A stretch of DNA of 41,576 nt from an uncultured Oscillospiraceae bacterium (GCA_900540305.1 UQFL01000012.1:1-41576), one strand, 5' to 3'; counted from the first letter of the stretch, positions 15,403 to 24,201 are shown. Notes: a model not told the origin generated them from the letters alone. A program made the numbers and translations.

Positions 15403-16614
15403 TTATTCTTCTTTATCTTCAGCCTTTTCGTTTGAAAATATTATTTCTTTTTCCTCACCAATATCTTCAAGCAGAGAATAGCTTGCAGTTATTGTTATTC
15501 CCGATTGAGTAATCTCTGTATCAATATTTTCCCCTAAAATTTCACAGTTTTTCAGTTCTTCTTTTTTTCTTTCTTCAAGCTGTGCAGCCGCAAGTGTTTC
15601 AAGCGCCTCATCTGAAGCGCTCTCCTTTTCGGTTGAATAATAACTCCGTTTTTCAGTGAATATGCCTATTGGCAGGCGAAAGCCGTCAACAACAAGATAT
15701 GTTTTAGAATAATCGATTTGGTAATTTTCCCTCTTATCATTTATAAAAAGCGGTATTTCTATTCCGTAAAAATAAAAAGATTTAAATTCTTTTTCGTCCG
15801 TTGTGGTTTTTATGCTCTGCTCCCTCGGAACATTAACCGTAATTGTTGCGTCTGTTTTTGCCATAACCGTTCCGTGTGCGTGTGCATAGTGATTTTTCTG
15901 AAGCACCTGATATTCGTCTTTAGGCTCATAAACGCCCGAAATAAGCAAATCGCCTTTTGTAACAGCTTCGCCCTCTTTTACCGCTTCCCAGCCGCCGAGT
16001 GCAGTTACGCTAACAATAACGCCGTCTTTTTTTGCGATAACATTTGTTATCTTTGTATCATCTTCAACCTCGGGCTGTTTTACGGCTTCCCTGATTTCAA
16101 CCTGCGCAAGACAGCCGAGTTTATTTATGGAAATCCACGCCACCTCGTCAAATTCAGCCATAACGGCAAATTCAAGGTTTTCCTTGTCCGTCTGCGCCCA
16201 TCTTGCACCTGTTTTAAAGCCGTTTTTAGCAAGAAAATCTACAATAGCCGCCTGCTGCAAGGTATCATTTCCTATTACTGTTATATTCCAAATATAGCCT
16301 GTGAGAAATGAAGTCATAAAAACGAACAGCAAAAGCCCCGCAAAAACTCCCCATCTGTCTTTGAGAGGGTGAAGAATAAAAGGCAGACCTCGCTTTTTTA
16401 TTATTCTGAGCCTGCCGCCGCTTTTTTGCGCAATTTTACGGAGCTTTTTATAAGAATTTATAGAGCATCTTGCAGTCAGCGCCTTTTCAGAATATATAAT
16501 GTTTTTAATATTAATATTCTCTTCATAGCACAAATTAATAAATTTATCAGCAAAACCGCCCGTAAAGGTAAAAATTACATATCCTGAAATAAGATTTATA
16601 AGTTTAATCAGCAT
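15403..16614 (-). CDS. yqfD: sporulation protein YqfD
   Basis: A 403-residue member of the YqfD (SpoIV-type) family, in Bacillus a mother-cell sporulation protein needed for late stages. Visible are the N-terminal ISGYVIFTFTGGFADKFINLC, RGLPFILHPLKDRWG before one membrane helix (about 90-110, GVFAGLLLFVFMTSFLTGYIW), a POTRA-like part with WNITVIGNDTLQ, and a long soluble domain with SVTALGGWEAVKEGEAVTKGDLLISG. The open frame extends to a TTG at 16626, but the ATG at 16614 gives the usual N-terminus; it overlaps the yqfC stop by 11 bases, implying coupling. Downstream, where many relatives keep phoH and ybeY, this genome has uxuA instead. Confidence 0.9.
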   Translation of the reverse strand: MLIKLINLISGYVIFTFTGGFADKFINLCYEENINIKNIIYSEKALTARCSINSYKKLRKIAQKSGGRLRIIKKRGLPFILHPLKDRWGVFAGLLLFVFMTSFLTGYIWNITVIGNDTLQQAAIVDFLAKNGFKTGARWAQTDKENLEFAVMAEFDEVAWISINKLGCLAQVEIREAVKQPEVEDDTKITNVIAKKDGVIVSVTALGGWEAVKEGEAVTKGDLLISGVYEPKDEYQVLQKNHYAHAHGTVMAKTDATITVNVPREQSIKTTTDEKEFKSFYFYGIEIPLFINDKRENYQIDYSKTYLVVDGFRLPIGIFTEKRSYYSTEKESASDEALETLAAAQLEERKKEELKNCEILGENIDTEITQSGITITASYSLLEDIGEEKEIIFSNEKAEDKEE

Positions 16615-16870
16615 TGGAAAAATCAAGGCTCATTATGAACCCCTCCACAATCGCTCCCTCAGGTGTGAAAGAATCGATATGGAGCTCCTCTCCGTGAAAA
16701 GTTACGCATTTTTTGCCGATATTAAGCTTTATTTTTTCTGACGAATATTCAAGCACAGATTTAAGTCCGTCCACAACGCACTGCATATTGCCGTAAAGTT
16801 CGAGATGAGGTTCCCCCGTAAAATATTCAGTCGGAAAATCCGTTATATTTTTTATTTTCTTTTTTCTCAT
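16604..16870 (-). CDS. yqfC: sporulation protein YqfC (YabP/YqfC family)
   Basis: A small 88-residue protein of the YabP/YqfC sporulation family, recognised by HLELYGNMQCVVDGLKSVLEYSSEKIKLN and the GEELHIDSFTPEGAIVEGFI end. In Bacillus, yqfC and yqfD are a sigma-E-dependent pair; the overlap here suggests one transcript. A GGTGG site is 4-5 bases before the ATG. Only 40 bp separates it from the divergent ylbJ start, so promoters of the two units must be compact or overlap. Confidence 0.9.
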   Translation of the reverse strand: MRKKKIKNITDFPTEYFTGEPHLELYGNMQCVVDGLKSVLEYSSEKIKLNIGKKCVTFHGEELHIDSFTPEGAIVEGFIMSLDFSNAD

Positions 16871-16910
16871 AAAACCACCAATAATTTATATGAATTATAT
16901 AGGTGATATT

Positions 16911-17933
16911 ATGAAGATAAAAAAAGACGCTTTTCTGCTTATTTTTTCAATAGCGGTTGCCGGGCTTTTAATGATTTTTTCATATAAGGCAAAAGATGGT
17001 GCGCTTTACGGCTTTGCGCTTGCCGAAAAGGTTATAATTCCGAGTCTTCTGCCGCTTTTGATTATATTTAATTTTATTTTAAACAGCGGTGCAGGTCGGG
17101 TTCTTGAAAAACTGCTCTCCCCCATTACATACGGCGTATTCAGACTGCCTGTCTGTACGGGTGCGGCAATATTTTTCGGACTTCTCGGCGGATACCCCAC
17201 AGGGGCGCTTTTAACAAGAAGCCTTTATCTCAACGATGATATAGACAGCAAAACGGCGGCAAGAATGATGCGCTTTAATTTCTGCGGCGGTGCAGGGTTT
17301 ATTGTAACCGCTGTTGGAACAGGATTTCTTCAAGACCGAAAATGCGGTTTGATTTTATTTGCATCCTGCGTTTTATCGTCACTAATAATAGCGATGATAA
17401 CTGCTTTTTTTGATAAAAGCCGAGAAAAAGGAACTGTTGATTACATATCCTGTTCACCGTCAGACGCACTGTGCAAAAGTGTTGACCAGTCTGCAAAAAG
17501 CGTAATAAGCATATCCTGCTACATAATACTTTTTTGCGCTGTTCAGTACTGTATTGATTTTCCCGAAACGCTTATGCCGATAATAGAAATAACAAGCGGA
17601 ATTGCTGGGGCGTGCAAAAATCTTTCACTGCCGCAGACGGCTTTTTTGCTTTCTTTCGGCGGTTTATGTATTCATTTACAGCTTTTCACCGTAATAAGCG
17701 AAATAAAAATGAAGTACTTTGACTTTTTTATATGGCGTGTTGCAGGCGGCGGACTTTCCTATATTGTCTGTATAATTTTACTTCGTGTTTTTCCGATAGA
17801 ACAAGCCGTTTTTTCAAATTATTCAGATTCCATAGTAAGGCTGACAAGCGTAAATGCAACGCTTTCAGTTTTAATGGCTCTTGCCTGCGCAGTGTTTGTT
17901 TTTGACCTTGAAAACAGAAAAAGAAAATGTTAA
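16911..17933 (+). CDS. ylbJ: YlbJ/SpoVV-like sporulation integral membrane protein
   Basis: A 340-residue polytopic membrane protein with about eight hydrophobic helices and nucleoside-recognition (Gate) type blocks: AEKVIIPSLLPLLIIFNFIL, FFGLLGGYPTGALLTRSLY and RMMRFNFCGGAGFIVTAVG. In B. subtilis YlbJ (SpoVV) is a mother-cell protein proposed to move dipicolinic acid toward the forespore. The ATG at 16911 has AGGTG 5 bases upstream; the in-frame ATG at 16890 has none. It diverges from yqfC, making a small sporulation island. Confidence 0.88.
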   Translation: MKIKKDAFLLIFSIAVAGLLMIFSYKAKDGALYGFALAEKVIIPSLLPLLIIFNFILNSGAGRVLEKLLSPITYGVFRLPVCTGAAIFFGLLGGYPTGALLTRSLYLNDDIDSKTAARMMRFNFCGGAGFIVTAVGTGFLQDRKCGLILFASCVLSSLIIAMITAFFDKSREKGTVDYISCSPSDALCKSVDQSAKSVISISCYIILFCAVQYCIDFPETLMPIIEITSGIAGACKNLSLPQTAFLLSFGGLCIHLQLFTVISEIKMKYFDFFIWRVAGGGLSYIVCIILLRVFPIEQAVFSNYSDSIVRLTSVNATLSVLMALACAVFVFDLENRKRKC

Positions 17934-17960
17934 AAAGCCGTTCTCAAAAGAGAACGGCTT
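17931..17960 (-). terminator. terminator of the ANTAR-to-oadG operon
   Basis: An 11-bp perfect stem (17935-17945 with 17950-17960) around AAAA. On the minus strand it is followed by TTTTT, so it best fits the end of the long operon finishing at 18000; it lies right behind ylbJ and may also act on the plus strand. Confidence 0.85.
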
Positions 17961-17999
17961 AATGTATTTATTATTACAAAAGCAATAACAATATTAAAT

Positions 18000-18197
18000 T
18001 TATTCCTTGTCGCCTTTATCCTTTTTATTCTTTTTACCTGTTGACATCTTATTAAGACCGTAGGTGATAAGAATAACTACACCGATAACAAGGAAAATAC
18101 CTACCATGCCGATTGCAAGAACAGGAAGAGTCTGCTTCCAAGAATCAGCATTGATTGCCATTAAAACGGCACCCAAATTTGCTAATATACTAATCAT
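18000..18197 (-). CDS. OadG-related small membrane subunit
   Basis: A 65-residue protein with one membrane helix (about 24-46, VLAIGMVGIFLVIGVVILITYGL) and a very basic Lys-rich tail (MSTGKKNKKDKGDKE). It follows oadB by 11 bp, with a strong AAGGAGGG site. Size, topology and position fit the gamma/OadG-type subunit of sodium-pumping decarboxylases, which holds the complex together at the membrane. The sequence itself is too short and diverged to prove this; the call leans on the neighbour. Confidence 0.75.
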   Translation of the reverse strand: MISILANLGAVLMAINADSWKQTLPVLAIGMVGIFLVIGVVILITYGLNKMSTGKKNKKDKGDKE

Positions 18198-18208
18198 ATT
18201 TACCCTCC

Positions 18209-19348
18209 TTAAATAAGACCTTCAACAAGAGTCAAGATAAGTCCGCCTGCGATAACGGAAGCAATCTGACCTGAAACGTTTACGCTGATTGACTGCATAA
18301 GAAGGAAGTTCTGGTTATCCTCTTTAAGACCCATCTGGTTAACAACACGGCCGCTCATCGGGAATGCCGAAATACCTGCCGCACCAATCATCGGGTTAAT
18401 CTTCTTTTCTTTGGGAAGGAAGATGTTGAGGATTTTAGCAAAGAATACACCGCCTGCGGTATCGAATACGAAAGCAACGAGACCGAGGAGAAGAATGAGG
18501 ATTGTATCCCACTGAAGGAAATCTTCATAATACATTCTTGATGCAACTGTAAGGCCGAGCAAGATAGTAATGATATTTGCGAGTGAATTCTGTGCTGTTT
18601 CTGAAAGTGCGTTAAGAACACCGCACTCACGGATAAGGTTACCGAACATCAGGAAGCCAACAAGAGCAACTGATTTGGGAGCTACAAGACCTGCAACGAT
18701 TGTAATGATAATCGGGAAGAGAATCTTTGTAAGCTTTGAAACCTCACCGGGCTGATATTTCATTCTGATAAGGCGTTCTTTCCTAGTTGTGCAAAGCTTG
18801 ATAACGGGCGGCTGAATAATCGGAACAAGAGCCATGTAAGAATAAGCGGCAACCATAATTGGTCCGAGATATTTTGAGCCGAGTTCCTGCGCAACGAAGA
18901 TTGAAGTGGGGCCGTCTGCCGCACCGATAATTGCGATTGAAGCAGCGTCCTTAATATCAAAGAAGAAAGATGCGATAAAGAATGTGAAGAATATACCGAA
19001 CTGTGCCGCAGCACCGAAAAGCATAAGCCACGGATTTTTAAGAAGCGGGCCAAAGTCTATCATAGCGCCGATGCCTATGAAGAGAAGGAGCGGGAAAAGC
19101 TCGTTTGAAATACCCGCATTAAAGAGCACTGTTATCGGGCCTTCATCACCGATAGCGCCTGAAAGGGGAAGGTTAACAAGGATTGTACCGAAGCCCATGG
19201 GGAGAAGAAGCGTGGGCTCCATTTCTTTTTTGATTGCAAGGAAAACAAGAAGTCCGCCGATTGCAATCATGACAACCTGCTGCCATACGATATTTCCGAA
19301 ATTGGCAAACAGATCGGTAAAAGTGTTTAAAACGCTTAACTGTATCAT
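18209..19348 (-). CDS. oadB: sodium-translocating decarboxylase beta subunit (OadB/GcdB/MmdB family)
   Basis: Integral membrane subunit of biotin-dependent decarboxylases (oxaloacetate, methylmalonyl-CoA or glutaconyl-CoA) that couples decarboxylation of carboxybiotin to Na+ export. The 379 residues have about nine helices and conserved blocks LFIGIGAMIDFGPLL, AIIGAADGPTSIF (key Asp in the ion path), AFVFDTAGGVFFAK and NPMIGAAGISAFPMSGRVV. No carboxyltransferase or biotin-carrier gene is next to it, so the substrate cannot be told; those subunits must be encoded elsewhere. It lies 16 bp behind purB on the same strand, with oadG-like after it. Confidence 0.93.
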   Translation of the reverse strand: MIQLSVLNTFTDLFANFGNIVWQQVVMIAIGGLLVFLAIKKEMEPTLLLPMGFGTILVNLPLSGAIGDEGPITVLFNAGISNELFPLLLFIGIGAMIDFGPLLKNPWLMLFGAAAQFGIFFTFFIASFFFDIKDAASIAIIGAADGPTSIFVAQELGSKYLGPIMVAAYSYMALVPIIQPPVIKLCTTRKERLIRMKYQPGEVSKLTKILFPIIITIVAGLVAPKSVALVGFLMFGNLIRECGVLNALSETAQNSLANIITILLGLTVASRMYYEDFLQWDTILILLLGLVAFVFDTAGGVFFAKILNIFLPKEKKINPMIGAAGISAFPMSGRVVNQMGLKEDNQNFLLMQSISVNVSGQIASVIAGGLILTLVEGLI

Positions 19349-19364
19349 TTTGTCCTCCGGTTAT

Positions 19365-20798
19365 TTATACATTTATTTCCACATCAATGCCGAGCAAATC
19401 TTTATTGGCATCGAGAATGGGCTTAACTGTTTCTGCAAGAAAATCAGCAGTCTGCTGAGGCGCTCTGCCTACAAAGTTTTCAGGCTTCATAACGGCAAGA
19501 ATTTCTTCCTTCGTCATCATAAACGCCGGGTCTGCCGCAATTCTGTCTACAAGGTCGTTTTTGCCGCCCTCAACTTTAACTACTGCGCCTGCTGCCATTG
19601 AATGAACACGGATTTTTTCATGCAGTTCCTGACGGTCGCCGCCTTTTTTAACAGCGTCCATCATAATATTTTCCGTTGCCATAAACGGAAGTTCGCTCAT
19701 AAGACGAGCCTCAATAACCTTAGGATAAACGACAAGTCCACTTGTTACATTTATATAAAGGTCAAGTATTCCGTCAGTTGCAAGGAACGCCTCTGCAACA
19801 GAAACACGCTTATTTGCGCTGTCGTCGAGCGTTCTCTCAAACCACTGAGCGGAAGCTGTCCATGCAGGATTGAGCGCGTCAATCATCACATAACGAGAAA
19901 GTGACGCAATTCTTTCGCTGCGCATGGGATTTCTCTTGTAAGCCATTGCAGAAGAACCAATCTGATTCTTCTCAAACGGCTCTTCGATTTCTTTAAGATT
20001 CTGAAGAAGTCTTAAATCGTTTGAAAATTTGCAGCAAGACTGAGCAATAAGAGCAAGACAGTTGCAAACGATTGTGTCAAGCTTTCTTGCGTATGTCTGG
20101 CCGCTTACGGGGAAGCAGGATTTAAAGCCCATTTTTTCGGCTATTTTGCGGTCAAGCTCTTTGCACTTTTCGTGGTCGCCGTTGAAAAGCTCAAGGAAAG
20201 AAGCCTGTGTTCCCGTTGTTCCCTTTGAACCGAGAAGCATAAGAGTGTCAAGCACATGCTCAATCTCGTTATAGTCCATAACAAGGTCCATAAGCCAGAG
20301 AGTTGCTCTTTTACCTACGGTTGTGGGCTGTGCAGGCTGAAAATGAGTAAATCCGAGACAAGGCATATCCTTATATTCATCTGCAAACTTGGCAACGCTT
20401 GCAATAGCGTTTACAAGTTTCTTTTTGATGAGGAGAAGCGCCTCTCTCATTGTGATAACATCAGTATTATCGCCTACATAACAGCTTGTTGCGCCGAGAT
20501 GGATAATCGGCTTTGCGTTGGGGCACAAATCGCCGTATGCATGAACATGGCTCATTACATCGTGGCGGAATTTCTTTTCATATTCCTGTGCCGCCTCATA
20601 ATTGATGTCCTCTGCGTGCGCCTTGAGTTCATCTATCTGTTCCTGAGTAATATTAAGACCAAGCTCACGCTCCGCCTCAGCAAGAGCAATCCAAAGTTTT
20701 CTCCATGTTTTAAACTTAAAATCAGGAGAGTAAATATACTGCATTTCCTTGCTTGCATAGCGAGCGTTGAACGGTGAATTATAAGTATTATTCGGCAT
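19365..20798 (-). CDS. purB: adenylosuccinate lyase
   Basis: Fumarase/aspartase-superfamily enzyme of purine synthesis, splitting SAICAR to AICAR and adenylosuccinate to AMP, with fumarate released. The signature loop GSSAMAYKRNPMRSER (about 285-300) and the upstream THFQPAQPTTVGKRA and GSKGTTGTQASF blocks are intact. The 477 residues and the YKRNPMRSER form resemble the longer, eukaryote-like PurB branch rather than the 430-residue B. subtilis type. Its ATG overlaps the purC stop (TAATG). PurC makes the SAICAR that PurB cleaves, so the two consecutive steps are translationally coupled. Confidence 0.96.
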   Translation of the reverse strand: MPNNTYNSPFNARYASKEMQYIYSPDFKFKTWRKLWIALAEAERELGLNITQEQIDELKAHAEDINYEAAQEYEKKFRHDVMSHVHAYGDLCPNAKPIIHLGATSCYVGDNTDVITMREALLLIKKKLVNAIASVAKFADEYKDMPCLGFTHFQPAQPTTVGKRATLWLMDLVMDYNEIEHVLDTLMLLGSKGTTGTQASFLELFNGDHEKCKELDRKIAEKMGFKSCFPVSGQTYARKLDTIVCNCLALIAQSCCKFSNDLRLLQNLKEIEEPFEKNQIGSSAMAYKRNPMRSERIASLSRYVMIDALNPAWTASAQWFERTLDDSANKRVSVAEAFLATDGILDLYINVTSGLVVYPKVIEARLMSELPFMATENIMMDAVKKGGDRQELHEKIRVHSMAAGAVVKVEGGKNDLVDRIAADPAFMMTKEEILAVMKPENFVGRAPQQTADFLAETVKPILDANKDLLGIDVEINV

Positions 20799-21511
20799 TA
20801 TTTTTCCAATCCTGTTCTTTTCATCATTTCTGCGTATGCGTCTTCAACACCGCCAAGGTCGCGGCGGAAACGGTCCTTATCAAGCTTTTCATGGGTTTTG
20901 ATATCCCAGAAACGGCAGGTATCAGGGCTGATTTCGTCTGCAAGAACGATTGTGCCGTCAGAAGTTTTTCCGAATTCAAGCTTGAAGTCAATAAGTTCTA
21001 CACCGATTGATGCAAAGTACTCTTTGAGAACATCATTAACCTTGAATGCCATTTCTTTAATGGTATCAACCTCTTCTCTTGTAGCAAAGCCGCAGGAGAT
21101 AGCGTGATACTCTGAAATAAGCGGATCATCAAGTTCGTCGCACTTATATGAAAATTCGATTGAGGGGGCTACGAAATCCATACCCTCTTCAAGACCGAGT
21201 CTTTTGCAGATTGAACCTGCCGCACGGTTACGGATAATTACCTCGAGGGGAACGATTGAAACCTTTTTAACTGCTGTTTCACGGTCTGAAAGCTCCTCAA
21301 CGAAGTGAGTGGGAACTCCCTTTGCCTCAAGAATCTGCATAAGATAGTTGGACATTTTGTTGTTAACAACGCCTTTGCCTGCGATTGTTCCCTTTTTCTT
21401 ACCGTTGAACGCTGTTGCATCGTCTTTGTAGTCAACAATAACGATGTCAGGGTCATCGGTTGCCCAAACTTTTTTTGCCTTTCCTTCATACAACTGCTCT
21501 GTTTTAGTCAT
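20798..21511 (-). CDS. purC: SAICAR synthetase
   Basis: Phosphoribosylaminoimidazole-succinocarboxamide synthase: joins aspartate to CAIR with ATP. The 237 residues match the usual bacterial length. Landmarks are LYEGKAKKVW, PLEVIIRNRAAGS, LIDFKLEFG and LADEISPDTCRFWD. The frame is open to a TTG at 21526, but the ATG at 21511 is chosen because GGAGG lies 8 bases upstream and MTKTEQLYEGKAK fits the family. It is 57 bp after dapL and overlaps purB by one base. Confidence 0.96.
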   Translation of the reverse strand: MTKTEQLYEGKAKKVWATDDPDIVIVDYKDDATAFNGKKKGTIAGKGVVNNKMSNYLMQILEAKGVPTHFVEELSDRETAVKKVSIVPLEVIIRNRAAGSICKRLGLEEGMDFVAPSIEFSYKCDELDDPLISEYHAISCGFATREEVDTIKEMAFKVNDVLKEYFASIGVELIDFKLEFGKTSDGTIVLADEISPDTCRFWDIKTHEKLDKDRFRRDLGGVEDAYAEMMKRTGLEK

Positions 21512-21568
21512 TTGTATATCCTCCAAAAATTTTATACTTCTTTAAACGGCAAATGCCGAAACATACTA

Positions 21569-22753
21569 TTATTTTCCGTAAACTGTTTTAATTCTATCAA
21601 CAGCCTCAAGTGTTTTCTCATAATTGCCGAAGCCTGTTAAACGGAGATAACCCTCGCCGCTTTCGCCGAAGCCTGCTCCGGGAGTACCAACAACCTGGCA
21701 CTTTTCAAGCAAATCGTCAAAGAACTCCCAAGAAGTCATTCCCTCAGGAACTGCAAGCCAAACATACGGTGAGTTAACAGCGCCGTAGCAGGTAAAGCCA
21801 GCTTCTGTAAGAGTATCGAAAATAACTCTTGCATTTCTCTGATAGTAAGCGAGAATTTCTCTAGTTTCCTTTTTGCCCTCTTCGCTGTAAACAGCTTCTG
21901 CGGCTCTCTGAGTTACATAGCTTACGCCATTGAACTTTGTAGCCTGACGGCGAGCCCAAAGAGGATTAAGGCTTGTACCGTTGAAAACAAGGTCCTTGGG
22001 AACTACTGTATAACCGCAGCGAACTCCTGTGAAGCCTGCTGTTTTTGAGAATGAGCGAAGTTCGATTGCGCAGGTCTTAGCGCCCTCGATTTCGTAAATA
22101 GATCTCGGTGAATCATCTGTAACAAAAGCTTCATAAGCTGAGTCAAAAAGAATAAGAGCATTATTCTCGTTTGCGTAATCAACCCAAGCCTTGAGCTGTT
22201 CTTTCGTAGCTGTAACGCCTGTCGGGTTGTTGGGTGAGCAGAGATAGATAACATCTACCTTCTCCTTCGGAATTTCGGGCATAAATCCGTTTTCCGCTGT
22301 GCAGGGCATAAGAACAATATCGTTTCTTCCGCTCATTACATTTGAATCAAAATATACGGGGTAAACGGGGTCGCAGATTGCAACCTTATTGTCTGTGCTG
22401 AAAATATCGCCGATATTACCGCAGTCAGACTTTGCACCGTCAGAAACGAAAATCTCGTCCTTTTCAATATCAATGCCTCTGTCTGCATAGTCGTTTTTAT
22501 AAATAGCGTCGATAAGGAAATCATAGCCGTGCTCGGGCGGATATCCTCTGAAAGTAGCCTCATCTGCCATTTCGTCAACAGCCTTGTGCATAGCCTTGAT
22601 TACGGCAGGAGCAAGCGGCTTTGTTACATCGCCGATTGAAAGGCGGATAACCTCTTTATCGGGGTTCTTTTCCTGATATTCACGCTGCTTTTTTGCAACG
22701 GTTGAGAACAGATATGAGCTCTCAAGCTTTAAAAAATTATCATTAATCTTCAT
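21569..22753 (-). CDS. dapL: LL-diaminopimelate aminotransferase
   Basis: PLP-dependent class I/II aminotransferase making LL-diaminopimelate from tetrahydrodipicolinate and glutamate in one step, bypassing the succinylase or acetylase branches. The 394 residues show IRLSIGDVTKPL, the GYPPEHGYDFLIDAI stretch, SDGAKSDCGNI, SPNNPTGV and the PLP lysine in SFSKTAGFTGVRCGY (K237). These blocks distinguish DapL from AspC-type enzymes. It is followed in the pathway by DapF, encoded directly upstream (27 bp gap). AGGAGG precedes the ATG. Confidence 0.95.
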   Translation of the reverse strand: MKINDNFLKLESSYLFSTVAKKQREYQEKNPDKEVIRLSIGDVTKPLAPAVIKAMHKAVDEMADEATFRGYPPEHGYDFLIDAIYKNDYADRGIDIEKDEIFVSDGAKSDCGNIGDIFSTDNKVAICDPVYPVYFDSNVMSGRNDIVLMPCTAENGFMPEIPKEKVDVIYLCSPNNPTGVTATKEQLKAWVDYANENNALILFDSAYEAFVTDDSPRSIYEIEGAKTCAIELRSFSKTAGFTGVRCGYTVVPKDLVFNGTSLNPLWARRQATKFNGVSYVTQRAAEAVYSEEGKKETREILAYYQRNARVIFDTLTEAGFTCYGAVNSPYVWLAVPEGMTSWEFFDDLLEKCQVVGTPGAGFGESGEGYLRLTGFGNYEKTLEAVDRIKTVYGK

Positions 22754-22780
22754 ATTATTACCTCCTGTGATTTGGAATAA

Positions 22781-23659
22781 TTAATCGCTTTCTCTATTCT
22801 TTTTATCCTCGGCGAGCTTATCAATATCTGCTTCGCCGCTGAAAACATACTGAGCAGGACCTGTCATAAACACGCTGCCGTTTTCATCTCCGTTCCAGCT
22901 TATTTCAAGTTTTCCGCCGAGAAGATGAACTGTAACATCATTATCTGTATAGCCGTTGAGAATTGCGGCGGTAACGGTTGCGCAGGTTCCTGTTCCGCAC
23001 GCAAGCGTTTCGCCCGTACCTCTTTCCCAAACTCTCATTTCAATATTTTTTCTGTCTATAACCCTTGCGAATTCTGCGTTCACTTTGTTCGGGAAAATTT
23101 CGTGGGTTTCAAACATCGGACCGAATTTTTCAAGCTCAAAATTCTTAGGGCTTTCATCAATAAACATAACGGCGTGGGGATTGCCCATTGAAACGCAGGT
23201 CATATTGAAATCCCTGCCGCCGACATTTATTTTTTCACTTATTACCCTTTCGCTTTCGCTTTTAACGGGAACATCGCTTGATTTAAGTATAGGCGCGCCC
23301 ATATCTACCTTTACGCCCTTTACTTCTTTACCGTCAAGAATAAGGCTTATATATTTAACCTTGCCCATTGACTCAATCGTAAATTCACAGCTGTTTACAT
23401 ATCCGCTGTCATAAACATATCTTGCAACACAGCGAATAGCGTTGCCGCACATTTCCGCTCTTGAACCGTCGGCATTATACATAACCATTTCAAAATCTGC
23501 CGAAACGCCTTTTTTGATGAGAATAAGGCCGTCCGCACCGACACCGAAATGGCGGTCTGACAAAAGAACGGCTGTTTGCGATTCATTTTCAACTTTTTCT
23601 TTTAAACAATCTATATAAACATAATCATTGCCGCAACCGTGCATTTTAATGAACTTCAT
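22781..23659 (-). CDS. dapF: diaminopimelate epimerase
   Basis: Cofactor-free epimerase converting LL- to meso-diaminopimelate for lysine and peptidoglycan. Both catalytic cysteines are present: C71 in AEMCGNAIRC and C221 in LACGTGTCA. The N-terminus MKFIKMHGCGNDYVYID is typical, and 292 residues is slightly long because of an acidic tail (DIDKLAEDKKNRESD). It sits 20 bp behind the ANTAR gene and 27 bp ahead of dapL, so two consecutive lysine steps are adjacent. Confidence 0.96.
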   Translation of the reverse strand: MKFIKMHGCGNDYVYIDCLKEKVENESQTAVLLSDRHFGVGADGLILIKKGVSADFEMVMYNADGSRAEMCGNAIRCVARYVYDSGYVNSCEFTIESMGKVKYISLILDGKEVKGVKVDMGAPILKSSDVPVKSESERVISEKINVGGRDFNMTCVSMGNPHAVMFIDESPKNFELEKFGPMFETHEIFPNKVNAEFARVIDRKNIEMRVWERGTGETLACGTGTCATVTAAILNGYTDNDVTVHLLGGKLEISWNGDENGSVFMTGPAQYVFSGEADIDKLAEDKKNRESD

Positions 23660-23679
23660 AAAAACACCTCTAATAAAAA

Positions 23680-24201
23680 CTATGTCAGCTTATCAAGAAT
23701 ATCCATAGCCACCGCGACAAGCTTTTTGCCTGTTTTCATACTGATATTCTGCAGATGCTTATGCGCCTGCATTTCGCTCATACCCTCGCAACTCATAAGA
23801 GCCTGCTTTGCTTTTAAAATATAATCCTCTTCGTCCTCGCTTCTTCGTGTAAAGCTTGATTTGCTTGAAGCGAGCATTGCAATCGTGCAAAGAAAATCAT
23901 TTCTGTTCATCGGCAGGGGCAGAGTAATCATATTTCCCATATACTGCTCCGAGCCGTTTTTGGAAAGGGCTATAATATCAAATCCCTGAGGAACCTGCTC
24001 GGCAAGGTCTGACGAACTCATATCTTTCATCAGAAAAGGGCAGATAATAATTCCCTTTTGTTTTGCATAAGCTATTTCGAGCGCAGACGAGCCCAAAGCG
24101 CAGACATGAGAGACATGAAAGCCGTTTTTTTCGATAAGAGAGCGTATTGAGAGCGCAGTTTCCTTAACGGGATAAACGATTATTATATCCTTCGTACCCA
24201 T
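23680..24201 (-). CDS. ANTAR-domain protein with degenerate receiver
   Basis: A 173-residue protein: a receiver-like domain (about 5-105) and a C-terminal ANTAR RNA-binding domain (about 122-172, YILKAKQALMSCEGMSEMQAHKHLQNISMKTGKKLVAVAMDIL). ANTAR proteins bind paired RNA hairpins and prevent termination. The receiver lacks the usual chemistry: the acidic pair after strand 1 is Tyr-Pro (IIIVYPVKE) and the phospho-acceptor region reads GIIICPFLMKDM, so phosphorylation is unlikely. The open frame reaches a TTG at 24249, but that lies inside the promoter; the ATG at 24201 is the first plausible start, though its GAGGTG is unusually close. It heads the operon ANTAR-dapF-dapL-purC-purB-oadB-oadG-like. 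Confidence 0.85.
   Translation of the reverse strand: MGTKDIIIVYPVKETALSIRSLIEKNGFHVSHVCALGSSALEIAYAKQKGIIICPFLMKDMSSSDLAEQVPQGFDIIALSKNGSEQYMGNMITLPLPMNRNDFLCTIAMLASSKSSFTRRSEDEEDYILKAKQALMSCEGMSEMQAHKHLQNISMKTGKKLVAVAMDILDKLT

Noticed and set aside
16871..16910. Sigma-E-like promoter (CATATAAAT) for yqfC
   Set aside because: Its start point would fall inside or after the yqfC ribosome site, so it is probably chance in AT-rich DNA.
21547..21558. Small hairpin CGGC-AAAT-GCCG between dapL and purC as a terminator
   Set aside because: Only four base pairs and a run of three T; too weak, and the genes appear co-transcribed.
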